NCBI GenBank assembly: GCA_900543585.1 | Contig: UQRP01000061.1 | Coordinates: 1-5,822, forward strand | DNA from: an uncultured Prevotella sp. | GTDB lineage: Bacteria; Bacteroidota; Bacteroidia; Bacteroidales; Bacteroidaceae | Length of the DNA: 5,822 nucleotides | Direction: 5' to 3' | In this document: positions 1-5,557 of the stretch, piece after piece | Position numbering within the stretch: position 1 is the first letter of the stretch | Layout of the letters: each line of letters opens with the position of its first letter | Position numbers and translations under genes: made by a program | The notes under the pieces: model-generated | The model's database searches: none | The model's input: the letters and a program-made list of their open reading frames with translations, nothing else | Told to the model about the DNA's origin: nothing

Positions 1-55
1 AGAGGTCTCACGTGGACAGCATGGCACATCATTACCACCCATCACCTACCACCCT
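1..55 (+). repeat. Truncated repeat unit: end of palindrome C plus tail D
   Basis: These 55 bases are identical to 195-249. Bases 1-8 are the 3' half of palindrome C (loop end plus GAGGTCT), and the remainder is tail D, ending in the pyrimidine-rich CACCTACCACCCT. Since the copy begins in the middle of a hairpin, the rest of the unit must lie left of the window. After base 55 the two copies diverge at once: here a short TCGATTGT spacer leads into palindrome A of the next unit, whereas the other copy leads into the 3' end of the transposase gene. The exactness points to recent duplication or ongoing homogenisation. Confidence 0.9.
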
Positions 56-68
56 TCGATTGTAGCAC

Positions 69-85
69 TGACCCCGGAGGGGTCA
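69..85. repeat. Palindrome A: TGACCCC-GGA-GGGGTCA
   Basis: This is a perfect 7-bp stem with a 3-nt GGA loop. A GTAG tetranucleotide lies at 62-65, three bases before the stem. Known RAYT systems recognise a GTRG tetranucleotide at the foot of a REP hairpin, so the arrangement is suggestive. GTAG is not preserved in the right copy, where the matching bases read TGAG, which weakens the case. Confidence 0.85.
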
Positions 86-97
86 CACTATGAATGA

Positions 98-164
98 CCC
101 CAGGTCGTCTCGGGAGCGGGAGGGCGAAGCGAAGCGAGACCTCACGGCACCGAGCGACCTGGGG
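98..164. repeat. Palindrome B: long hairpin, left copy
   Basis: The outer stem pairs CCCCAGGTCG (98-107) with CGACCTGGGG (155-164) without mismatch. It continues as CTCGG (109-113) with CCGAG (150-154), leaving a single bulged T at 108. The 36-nt interior is purine-rich and forms only a poor inner stem: the middle helix has one mismatch and the innermost helix two, compared with the right copy. Confidence 0.85.
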
Positions 165-185
165 ATACTAGCAGCGAGCGTGGAA

Positions 186-202
186 AGACCTCGGAGAGGT
201 CT
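186..202. repeat. Palindrome C: AGACCTC-GGA-GAGGTCT
   Basis: This is a perfect 7-bp stem with the same GGA loop as palindrome A but a different stem sequence. A GTGG tetranucleotide at 180-183 precedes it and is conserved in the right copy. In the transposase transcript (minus strand) this hairpin lies about 55 nt after the stop codon and is followed by TTTCC, so it could also act as a weak terminator. Confidence 0.85.
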
Positions 203-255
203 CACGTGGACAGCATGGCACATCATTACCACCCATCACCTACCACCCTGTCTTC

Positions 256-699
256 TTACAGGTATGCCTCATTGTATTCTATGCCATAGTGTTTTAGCAT
301 TATTATGAGTTCATCCTTAAACGATAATTTTGCGTGATGCTGTTTCTGATTTTTTATATATTCGATGATTGCTTCTTTATCTCTAACAGAGCATGTTGCT
401 GCAAAATATTCACTCCGCCAACCTTCAAACATGGGAAAGTCGGGCAGATGTTCTTTCATAAAATTATTTGTCGAGATTTTTAGCATGCGAACAAAATCTG
501 CAACAGCAAACGTGGAAGGCAGACCAATAAAGATATGAATATGGTTTGGCATTCCGCCAATTCTATATAAGTGGCAGTTTTTGTTTTTGGAGAATGACAG
601 TATGTAGCTATAAAGGTCACGCTCATGGTTCTCGGATATGGTCGGACGATGCAACTTAGTGCCAATGACGATATGATATAATAATAGAGTGTAGCTCAT
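256..699 (-). CDS. IS200-like / REP-associated tyrosine (Y1, HUH) transposase
   Basis: This 147-residue protein has the length of a single-domain Y1 transposase (Transposase_17 / IS200-like fold). It would act on single-stranded DNA hairpins, cutting through a covalent 5'-phosphotyrosine link. The metal-binding HUH motif is H53-I-H55 within MPNHIHIF (residues 50-57). The candidate nucleophile is Tyr114 in YIKNQKQHH, with Gln118 one helix turn away, as in the family. A conserved Trp follows FEG (FEGW, 91-94), and the C-terminus GIEYNEAYL is typical of Bacteroidota members. The frame is intact, with ATG at 699 and TAA at 256-258. No Shine-Dalgarno is visible, but TAACTTTG lies 20-27 nt upstream. 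The gene is visibly AT-rich against GC-rich flanking palindromes. Whether it is a selfish IS200 relative or a resident RAYT cannot be decided from the protein alone; the flanking repeats favour RAYT. Confidence 0.9.
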   Translation of the reverse strand: MSYTLLLYHIVIGTKLHRPTISENHERDLYSYILSFSKNKNCHLYRIGGMPNHIHIFIGLPSTFAVADFVRMLKISTNNFMKEHLPDFPMFEGWRSEYFAATCSVRDKEAIIEYIKNQKQHHAKLSFKDELIIMLKHYGIEYNEAYL

Positions 700-718
700 A
701 GCGGATTTTAGTTTTTAA

Positions 719-726
719 CAAAGTTA
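719..726 (-). promoter_or_regulatory. Bacteroidota -7 box (TAACTTTG) for the transposase gene
   Basis: On the minus strand the bases read TAACTTTG, an exact match to the Bacteroidota -7 consensus TAnnTTTG. The box is about 20 nt before the ATG, so the leader would be only about a dozen bases. No TTTG occurs at 19-21 nt upstream (the bases there read ACAA/CAAT), so the -33 element is poor and expression is probably low. Confidence 0.5.
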
Positions 727-832
727 GGAAATTATGTGATAGGTTATTGTTGCGGTATGCGTAGTTTATGATTTTTTATATTTCTCTGTTGCTGCGAGAT
801 GGGTGATAATGATATGCCGTGCTGTCCACGTG

Positions 833-849
833 AGACCTCTCCGAGGTCT
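833..849. repeat. Palindrome C', right copy
   Basis: This is the same 7-bp perfect stem as at 186-202, read in inverted orientation (AGACCTC, TCC loop, GAGGTCT on the plus strand). The conserved GTGG of the left copy is present here as CCAC at 852-855 on the plus strand. Confidence 0.85.
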
Positions 850-869
850 TTCCACTCTCTTTGCCTTAC

Positions 870-936
870 CCCCAGGTCGCTCGGTACCGGGAGTTCGCGC
901 TACGCGCCGCCCTCCCGCCACCGAGACGACCTGGGG
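870..936. repeat. Palindrome B', right copy, with three nested stems
   Basis: The outer stem is the same as in the left copy: 10 bp plus 5 bp with a one-base bulge (A926). The interior is better paired. CGGGAG (888-893) pairs with CTCCCG (912-917), and CGCG (896-899) pairs with CGCG (903-906) around a CTA loop. The result is a long, nearly rod-like hairpin with internal loops. Of 36 interior positions, 27 match the left copy. Confidence 0.85.
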
Positions 937-948
937 TTATTGAAAGTG

Positions 949-965
949 TGACCCCTCCGGGGTCA
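949..965 (-). terminator. Palindrome A', possible terminator of the sugar transferase transcript
   Basis: In the minus-strand transcript this hairpin (7 bp, five of them G-C, GGA loop) starts 15 nt after the UGA stop codon of the sugar transferase. Palindrome B' follows. There is no U-run directly after the stem (the sequence continues CACTTTC), so it is not a canonical intrinsic terminator. It may only block 3' exonucleases. The call rests on position and stem strength alone. Confidence 0.35.
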
Positions 966-980
966 GTGCTCAGATATTAC

Positions 981-2414
981 TCAAAACGCGTTCTTGTCGT
1001 GCTTGAAGATGGAGATGGAGGTCATGGCGATAATCTTCAGGTCGAGCCAGAACGACCAGTGCTCGACATAATAGATGTCGCGCTTCACACGACCCTCCAT
1101 CTGCCATAACTCCTTCGTCTCACCACGGAACCCCGTGACCTGTGCCAAACCCGTGACACCAGGCTTGCAGAACAGACGCACCATATAGTCGTCGATGAGC
1201 TTACCATACATCTCCGTGTGGTGAAGCATGTGCGGGCGCGGACCCACGATGCTCATGTCACCCTTCAGTACATTGAAGAACTGCGGGAGCTCGTCGATGT
1301 TCGCACGACGCATGAAGTCACCAAACGGGAACTTGCGCGGGTCGTGCTCTGTGGCCTGCGCCGTGTCAGCGTCCTTGTTGACATGCATGGAACGTAACTT
1401 GTAACAATAGAAGTTACGGCCGTCGAAGCCGGTACGCAGCTGTTTGAAGAAGACGGGGCCGGGACTCTGTATCTTGATAATCAGTCCCACGATGACCGTC
1501 AGCGGGATGAGGAAGAGGCAGACGACGGCACTGAAGATGACGTCGAAGGTGCGTTTGATAATGCGGTTCTCCGGGTCAAGGAGCGGCTGGATACGGTTGG
1601 AGTAGCACATGTAGTCGTCGAGCATCACCGGCTTGAGGCGCATACGCTCGCTGGCAAAGATACGCGGGACATAGAAGAACTGCATGATGTTGCGGTCGCA
1701 GGCATGCATGATGAGCTCTATCTCCTGGGCGTCGTTGTGCGACATCGAGCAGTAGACCTCGTCGATATTCGGCTCCTCCATGACATTCTTGTTCCATGCA
1801 GTCAACTTTCTGTTCAACGTGGCCACATCGCCGAGCCAGCTCAGGCCTTCGGGCTCTTTCTCCATGCGCACATCAGAGAAATAGCCTAAGACATGGTAGC
1901 CGCCCATCGGGTTGGCCATCATCTTATCATAGAGCCTGATGAGCACGGGGTCGTGGCCGACAAAGATGATGCGCCGCACGTTGCGCCCGTGGATACGATA
2001 CCAGCCCAAGATGTAATACTCTACAAATCTGGAAAGAAGGATGAGAAGGTATTCGCTGGCAAAGAAGATGCTCATATTCGTAAACAGCCTGCCGTCATTG
2101 GAGAGCAGCCGCAGGATGATGGCAACAGCAAAGCAATGGACGAAGACCAGCCGGAAGACATTCCACGCCACCTCACGCGCCGAGACCAGGCGACGGTCTA
2201 TGATAGGCAGGTTCCAGGACTGGACCACGATAAAGACGAGGTTGAAGATGGCAAAGGTGATCTTTGTCGCCTGCTCAAAGAAAGGGGCCTCCATACCGTG
2301 ACCGAAGAGCACGGTCAACATCAGAATCAGATTGACGATAACAAAGTCAGTACACACAACTGTGAACCGAAACTTTGGATTGCCCGTAGATAATCTCCAA
2401 ATCTTGTTATTCAT
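981..2414 (-). CDS. WcaJ-type polyprenyl-phosphate sugar-1-phosphate transferase (exopolysaccharide initiation)
   Basis: This inner-membrane enzyme of 477 residues moves a sugar-1-phosphate from a nucleotide sugar to undecaprenyl phosphate, the first step of a surface glycan. Four hydrophobic segments (about 17-39, 49-67, 85-103, 113-135) precede a Rossmann-like CoA-binding domain beginning near VRRIIFVGHD (146-155). The C-terminal bacterial sugar transferase domain starts with KRTFD and a membrane-dipping helix (about 288-314). It carries SPGPVFFKQLRTG (317-329), YKLRSM (338-343), DELPQFFNVLKGDMS (374-388, with the Asp-Glu dyad at 374-375), IVGPRP (389-394) and KPGVTGLAQ (417-425). Length and order are normal for the family. 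I start at 2414 because GGAGG lies 7 nt before that ATG; the in-frame ATG at 2429 would add 5 residues (MGGVE) and destroy this spacing. Sugar specificity (Glc or Gal) cannot be read from the sequence. No other glycan gene is in the window. Confidence 0.92.
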   Translation of the reverse strand: MNNKIWRLSTGNPKFRFTVVCTDFVIVNLILMLTVLFGHGMEAPFFEQATKITFAIFNLVFIVVQSWNLPIIDRRLVSAREVAWNVFRLVFVHCFAVAIILRLLSNDGRLFTNMSIFFASEYLLILLSRFVEYYILGWYRIHGRNVRRIIFVGHDPVLIRLYDKMMANPMGGYHVLGYFSDVRMEKEPEGLSWLGDVATLNRKLTAWNKNVMEEPNIDEVYCSMSHNDAQEIELIMHACDRNIMQFFYVPRIFASERMRLKPVMLDDYMCYSNRIQPLLDPENRIIKRTFDVIFSAVVCLFLIPLTVIVGLIIKIQSPGPVFFKQLRTGFDGRNFYCYKLRSMHVNKDADTAQATEHDPRKFPFGDFMRRANIDELPQFFNVLKGDMSIVGPRPHMLHHTEMYGKLIDDYMVRLFCKPGVTGLAQVTGFRGETKELWQMEGRVKRDIYYVEHWSFWLDLKIIAMTSISIFKHDKNAF

Positions 2415-2419
2415 CTCTA

Positions 2420-2427
2420 CCCCTCCC
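2420..2427 (-). promoter_or_regulatory. Shine-Dalgarno-like GGGAGGGG that decides the start at 2414
   Basis: On the minus strand GGGAGGGG is followed by TAGAG and then ATG (2414). The GGAGG core is 7 nt from that start. The upstream in-frame ATG at 2429 overlaps this purine block and has no comparable site of its own. None of the other three genes has such a site. Confidence 0.55.
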
Positions 2428-2492
2428 ATGAATTAATGCTACTGCTCTTAAAAAACATACCAGCGTTTATACGTAAGTAAATATCATCGTGG

Positions 2493-2524
2493 CAAAGTTA
2501 CATCTAATTAACCTTAATAACAAA
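2493..2524 (-). promoter_or_regulatory. Promoter of the sugar transferase gene: TTTG-N20-TAACTTTG
   Basis: On the minus strand TTTG (2524-2521) is followed by 20 nt and then TAACTTTG (2500-2493). This is an exact match to the Bacteroidota sigma-ABfr consensus TTTG-N19-21-TAnnTTTG. Transcription would begin near 2486, giving a leader of about 70 nt before the ATG at 2414. It is the strongest promoter call in the window and gives the gene its own transcription unit, separate from korAB upstream. Confidence 0.8.
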
Positions 2525-2605
2525 TATTTTGTTATAAATTTACAATTCACTATGCAAGTTTCTTACAAATAAGCCCACCTACCCTACCCTTATGTTATCA
2601 ACAGC

Positions 2606-3610
2606 TTACTTCACTTCCCAGATGTCGTTGGTCTCTAAGAGCTCGGTAAAGTTATGATACGGTTTCTTGGCTTTTACCTCCTCTATCTGTGCGTTCACGG
2701 CCTCATCATAGGTAGGAGCCTCGACGTCGCGGATGACACCGAGGGCCACAGGGAAGCCGTGCTCGTTGTCCATCATAGCAAGCTTGAGCTGGAGGGTGTT
2801 GTCGGGGTTATGGCTGTCGTGGATGAGGATGTCGTCCATGGCGTAGCCGTCCTTGCCTATCTCCACGACCTTCAGTCCGAAGCCGTCCTGGACGAGACCG
2901 TACTCGTTGTTCTCACCGAAGACCAGCGGCTTGCCGTCCTCGACATAGATGGCGTTCTTCTTCCGGCCCTCACGGGTGTAGACGGGCTCGTAGCAGCCGT
3001 TGTTGAAGATCATGCAGTTCTGCAGAATCTCGCAGACAGCAGCACCCTTATGGTAGTAGGCAGCCTTGAGAATCTTCACCGTCTCAGCGCTGTCGGAAGC
3101 CACGGAGCGGGCGAAGAAATGGCCGCGGGCACCGAAGCAGAGCTCGGCGGGGCGGAACGGGTCCTCGACGGTGCCATAGGGCGACGACTTCGAGACGAAG
3201 CCGCGGGGCGATGTCGGCGAATACTGGCCTTTCGTCAGACCGTAGATGCGGTTGTTGAGGAGAATCATGTTCAGGTCGATGTTACGGCGCATGGCATGGA
3301 TGAAGTGGTTGCCGCCGATAGCCAGGCCGTCACCGTCGCCGCTGACCTGCCAGATGGTGAGGTGGGGGTTGACGACCTTGGCTCCTGTGGCGATAGCGGC
3401 AGCACGACCGTGGATGGTCTGCATGGCATAGGTGTTGACATAATAGGGCAGACGGCTGGAGCAGCCGATACCACTGATGACGGCGGTCTCATAAGGAGGG
3501 ACACCAATCTCGGCCATGGCTTTCTGAAGGCTGGCAAGGAAGCTGTGGTCGCCGCAGCCCGGACACCAGCGGGGCTGACCTTTTTTATAATCGTTAGCTG
3601 TATAGTTCAT
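2606..3610 (-). CDS. korB: 2-oxoglutarate:ferredoxin oxidoreductase, beta subunit (TPP-binding)
   Basis: The beta subunit (334 residues, cytoplasmic) binds thiamine pyrophosphate and one [4Fe-4S] cluster. With KorA it converts 2-oxoglutarate plus CoA to succinyl-CoA, CO2 and reduced ferredoxin, or the reverse. Cluster ligands can be assigned by family pattern: Cys16 and Cys19 in WCPGCGDH (15-22), Cys50 in GIGCSSR (47-53) and Cys199 in EILQNC (194-199). The TPP/Mg motif is GDGDG (91-95) followed by NNRIYG (119-124). GLTKGQYSPTS (124-134) is typical of enzymes annotated as 2-oxoglutarate-specific, although specificity for pyruvate or another oxoacid is not excluded by sequence. The ATG at 3610 comes 14 nt after the korA stop, so the two are co-transcribed. 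No Shine-Dalgarno is visible. No intrinsic terminator is obvious after the stop. Confidence 0.93.
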   Translation of the reverse strand: MNYTANDYKKGQPRWCPGCGDHSFLASLQKAMAEIGVPPYETAVISGIGCSSRLPYYVNTYAMQTIHGRAAAIATGAKVVNPHLTIWQVSGDGDGLAIGGNHFIHAMRRNIDLNMILLNNRIYGLTKGQYSPTSPRGFVSKSSPYGTVEDPFRPAELCFGARGHFFARSVASDSAETVKILKAAYYHKGAAVCEILQNCMIFNNGCYEPVYTREGRKKNAIYVEDGKPLVFGENNEYGLVQDGFGLKVVEIGKDGYAMDDILIHDSHNPDNTLQLKLAMMDNEHGFPVALGVIRDVEAPTYDEAVNAQIEEVKAKKPYHNFTELLETNDIWEVK

Positions 3611-3624
3611 GGTTACACATATTA

Positions 3625-5520
3625 TTATAAGACCCTTGTTACAAAATAGTCGCCGGTGTTGTCCACCTCGTGGGTGATGAGCATCTCAAAGTTCTTCACC
3701 AGGTCGGCGACATTAAACGGCTGACCCTTGACCTCGTTGTACTGATAGGGCACGAAGCCGTTGATGCGGATACGCAGCAGGGCGGCGAGCTGTCCGAGGT
3801 TCTGCTCGGCTACGACGACCTTCTTGTATTTCAGCATCACCTCGGCGGTGTTCTTCGGCAGGGGGTTGACATACTTCAGCTGGGCCAGGGCAACCTTACG
3901 GCCGCGGGCACGCAGCGCTGACATGGCGGCATGGAGATGACCGTAGGTAGAGCCGAAGCCTACGATGAGGAGGTCGGCGTCGTCCTTGTCGCCCTCAACC
4001 TCAAGGTCGGGGACGTCGATGAGTGCCACCTTCTCCGAACGGATGTGGTCCATATTGTTATGGTTCTCCGGCTCTGTGGAGATGGCGCCGGTCTTGCCGT
4101 CCTTCTCCAGTCCACCCAGGATATGGGTGAAGCCCTCCTGGCCGGGAATGGCCCAGTAGCGCACCTTGGTGGCGGCGTCACGGTAGTAGGGTGTGTATTT
4201 GAACTTCAGGTCGTCGGTAGCATAGTGGGGGTGTATCTCCGGCAGCTCGTCGATATTCGGCAGGCGCCAGGCCGAGGAGCCGTTGGCGATGAAGGCATCG
4301 GTGAGGAGGACGACGGGGGTGAGGTGCTCCAAGGCTATCTTCGCGGCCATATAGGCAGCGTCGAAGCAGTCGGTGGGACTCGTGGCGGCGATGACGGGCA
4401 TGGGGCTCTCACCGTTGCGGCCATAGAGGACCTGGAGGAGGTCGGTCTGCTCACTCTTCGTCGGCATTCCCGTGGAGGGACCGCCACGCTGGACGTCGAC
4501 GACGACAAGGGGCAGCTCGTCGATGACGGCGAGGTTCATAGCCTCACTCTTCAGACAGATGCCGGGACCCGAGGTCGACGTGCAGGCTAAGGCGCCGGCA
4601 AAGGAGGCACCGATGGCGGAGGCACAGGCGGAGATCTCGTCCTCGGCCTGGACCGTGATGACGCCGAGGCTCTTGTGCTTGCTGAGTTCGTGGAGGATAT
4701 CGGTGGCAGGGGTGATAGGATAGGAGCCGAGGTAGAGCTTCAGTCCGGCTTTCTCAGCAGCGGCGATAAGACCATAGGCCGTGGCCTTGTTGCCTGTGAT
4801 GTCCATATAGCGGCCGGGAACCTTGTTCTTCGTCTCGATACGGTAGGTGGTGAAAGGGGTGCTGGCATGAGTGTTGGCACCATAGTCGTAGCCAGCGTTG
4901 ACGACCTTGATATTGGCCTCGGCGATGGCGGGCTTCTTGGCGAACTTCTCGCGCAGGAAGGTGGCCACAAGCTCTAAGTCGCGGTTGAAGAGCCAGCAGA
5001 CAAGACCCAAGGCGAACATGTTACGGCATTTCAGCACACTCTTGTTGTCCATGCCCTCGTCCTTGAGGCACTCCTTGACCATACGGGTGATGGGGCAGGC
5101 GACGACGCGGTCGGGGTCGATGCCGAGCTCCTGGAGGTAGTCGTCACTCTCTATCTGGGCCTTCTTCAGGTCCACGGGGCCGAAGGAGTCGGTGTCGATG
5201 ATGATAGTGGCGGTAGGCTTGGCATACTTATACTGCGTCTTCAAAGCGGCGGCATTCATTGCCACAAGGACATCACACTGATCACCGGGGGTATAGACCT
5301 TGCCCTCGCCGATGTGCACCTGGAAGCCGGAGACACCCGTCAGCGACCCTTGCGGGGCACGGATATCGGCGGGATAGTCCGGAAAGGTGGAGATACCATT
5401 GCCTACTGTTGCTGAGATAGTGGAGAAGATGTTTCCGGCAAGCTGCATGCCATCACCGGAGTCTCCTGAGAAACGGACGACAACGTCCTGAAGTTCCTTG
5501 ACTTCTAATTCCTCTGTCAT
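3625..5520 (-). CDS. korA: 2-oxoglutarate:ferredoxin oxidoreductase, alpha subunit (gamma-alpha fusion)
   Basis: This 631-residue subunit joins two parts that are separate in four-subunit enzymes. Residues about 12-215 are the gamma domain, beginning VVRFSGDSGDGMQLAG (14-29) with its glycine-rich loop. Residues about 245-420 form the pyrimidine-binding alpha domain I, with YPITPATDIL (267-276), the QAEDE segment (291-295), TSTSGPG (314-320) and QRGGPSTGMPTKSEQ (344-358). A transketolase C-terminal-like domain follows from about 515 (LLIVGFGSTYG). The YPITP loop contacts substrate in this family. The length is normal for Bacteroidota KorA. The ATG at 5520 is chosen because it is preceded by a Bacteroidota promoter with a leader of about 30 nt. 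There is no ferredoxin-like CxxCxxC domain, so electrons leave through KorB to a carrier encoded elsewhere. It is the first gene of the korA-korB operon. Confidence 0.94.
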   Translation of the reverse strand: MTEELEVKELQDVVVRFSGDSGDGMQLAGNIFSTISATVGNGISTFPDYPADIRAPQGSLTGVSGFQVHIGEGKVYTPGDQCDVLVAMNAAALKTQYKYAKPTATIIIDTDSFGPVDLKKAQIESDDYLQELGIDPDRVVACPITRMVKECLKDEGMDNKSVLKCRNMFALGLVCWLFNRDLELVATFLREKFAKKPAIAEANIKVVNAGYDYGANTHASTPFTTYRIETKNKVPGRYMDITGNKATAYGLIAAAEKAGLKLYLGSYPITPATDILHELSKHKSLGVITVQAEDEISACASAIGASFAGALACTSTSGPGICLKSEAMNLAVIDELPLVVVDVQRGGPSTGMPTKSEQTDLLQVLYGRNGESPMPVIAATSPTDCFDAAYMAAKIALEHLTPVVLLTDAFIANGSSAWRLPNIDELPEIHPHYATDDLKFKYTPYYRDAATKVRYWAIPGQEGFTHILGGLEKDGKTGAISTEPENHNNMDHIRSEKVALIDVPDLEVEGDKDDADLLIVGFGSTYGHLHAAMSALRARGRKVALAQLKYVNPLPKNTAEVMLKYKKVVVAEQNLGQLAALLRIRINGFVPYQYNEVKGQPFNVADLVKNFEMLITHEVDNTGDYFVTRVL

Positions 5521-5557
5521 ACGTCTTTGTTTTTGGTTAGGAAAAAGATTATATTCG

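Larger units (their letters stand above)
64..249 (+). repeat. Complete left repeat unit (modules A-B-C-D)
   Basis: The unit reads A (64-89), B (98-164), C (186-202) and tail D (203-249). A second unit, truncated by the window edge, precedes it in the same orientation, so the left side is a tandem array with a period of about 194 bp. D ends 6 nt before the transposase stop codon. The right arm carries the same modules inverted, but its D block matches only to about base 798, which lacks the last 12 nt of the left D. No protein coding is likely: the only open frame here runs through the palindromes. Confidence 0.85.
64..970 (-). mobile_element. IS200-like / REP-associated transposase locus flanked by ~174-bp modular inverted repeats
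   Basis: The candidate element consists of a small HUH-tyrosine transposase gene between arms 64-237 and 798-970. The arms match in inverted orientation, module by module. Module A (64-89 / 945-970) is identical over 26 nt. Palindrome B is 67 nt long on both sides, with identical 16- and 15-nt outer segments. The C+D block (180-237 / 798-855) differs at 3 of 58 positions. Spacers between modules are 8/8 and 15/14 nt. Classical IS200 elements have short subterminal hairpins rather than long inverted repeats, so this fits a RAYT gene embedded in its own REP/REPIN-like repeats better than a plain IS200. The limits are inferred from the extent of the repeats; no empty site is available for comparison. 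It is not known whether the whole unit moves or only the repeats. Confidence 0.65.
798..970 (-). repeat. Right repeat unit, inverted (D'-C'-B'-A')
   Basis: This is the mirror copy of the left unit: D'+C' (798-855), B' (870-936) and A' (945-970). Module A' is an exact inverted match to 64-89. Between 700 and 797 lies AT-rich sequence that belongs to neither arm and holds the transposase promoter. The unit ends 10 nt from the stop codon of the neighbouring sugar transferase gene, so the repeat reaches right up to that gene without cutting into it. Confidence 0.88.

Noticed and set aside
1..249. CRISPR array suggested by exact repeats
   Set aside because: The repeats are 55 bp with a period of about 194 bp, the intervening sequence is itself palindromic and repeated, and no cas gene is present.
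247..262. Small hairpin CCTGT/ACAGG over the transposase stop codon as an IS200 end
   Set aside because: A 5-bp stem with a 6-nt loop is expected by chance, and no matching structure is seen at the other end of the gene.
90..308. 72-residue plus-strand open frame in the left repeat
   Set aside because: It runs through palindromes B, C and D and into the 3' end of the transposase gene. The peptide is what the repeats happen to encode.
480..665. 61-residue minus-strand frame inside the transposase gene
   Set aside because: It is an alternate frame of the transposase, which carries the HUH and Tyr motifs in its own frame.
861..1109. 82-residue plus-strand open frame over the right repeat and the end of the sugar transferase
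   Set aside because: It overlaps palindrome B', A' and the antisense of a real gene, with no sign of a protein family.
1893..2393. 166-residue plus-strand open frame antisense to the sugar transferase N-terminal half
   Set aside because: It covers the transmembrane part of a well-supported gene and reads as a hydrophilic shadow without motifs.
2654..3649. 331-residue open frame on the plus strand antisense to korB
   Set aside because: It mirrors the korB reading frame almost end to end and has no recognisable motif, while korB carries complete catalytic and cluster motifs. Codon bias in GC-rich genes readily leaves the opposite strand open.
3931..4590. 219-residue open frame on the plus strand antisense to korA
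   Set aside because: It lies fully inside korA, is dominated by Gly, Val and Asp, and has no family signature or promoter.
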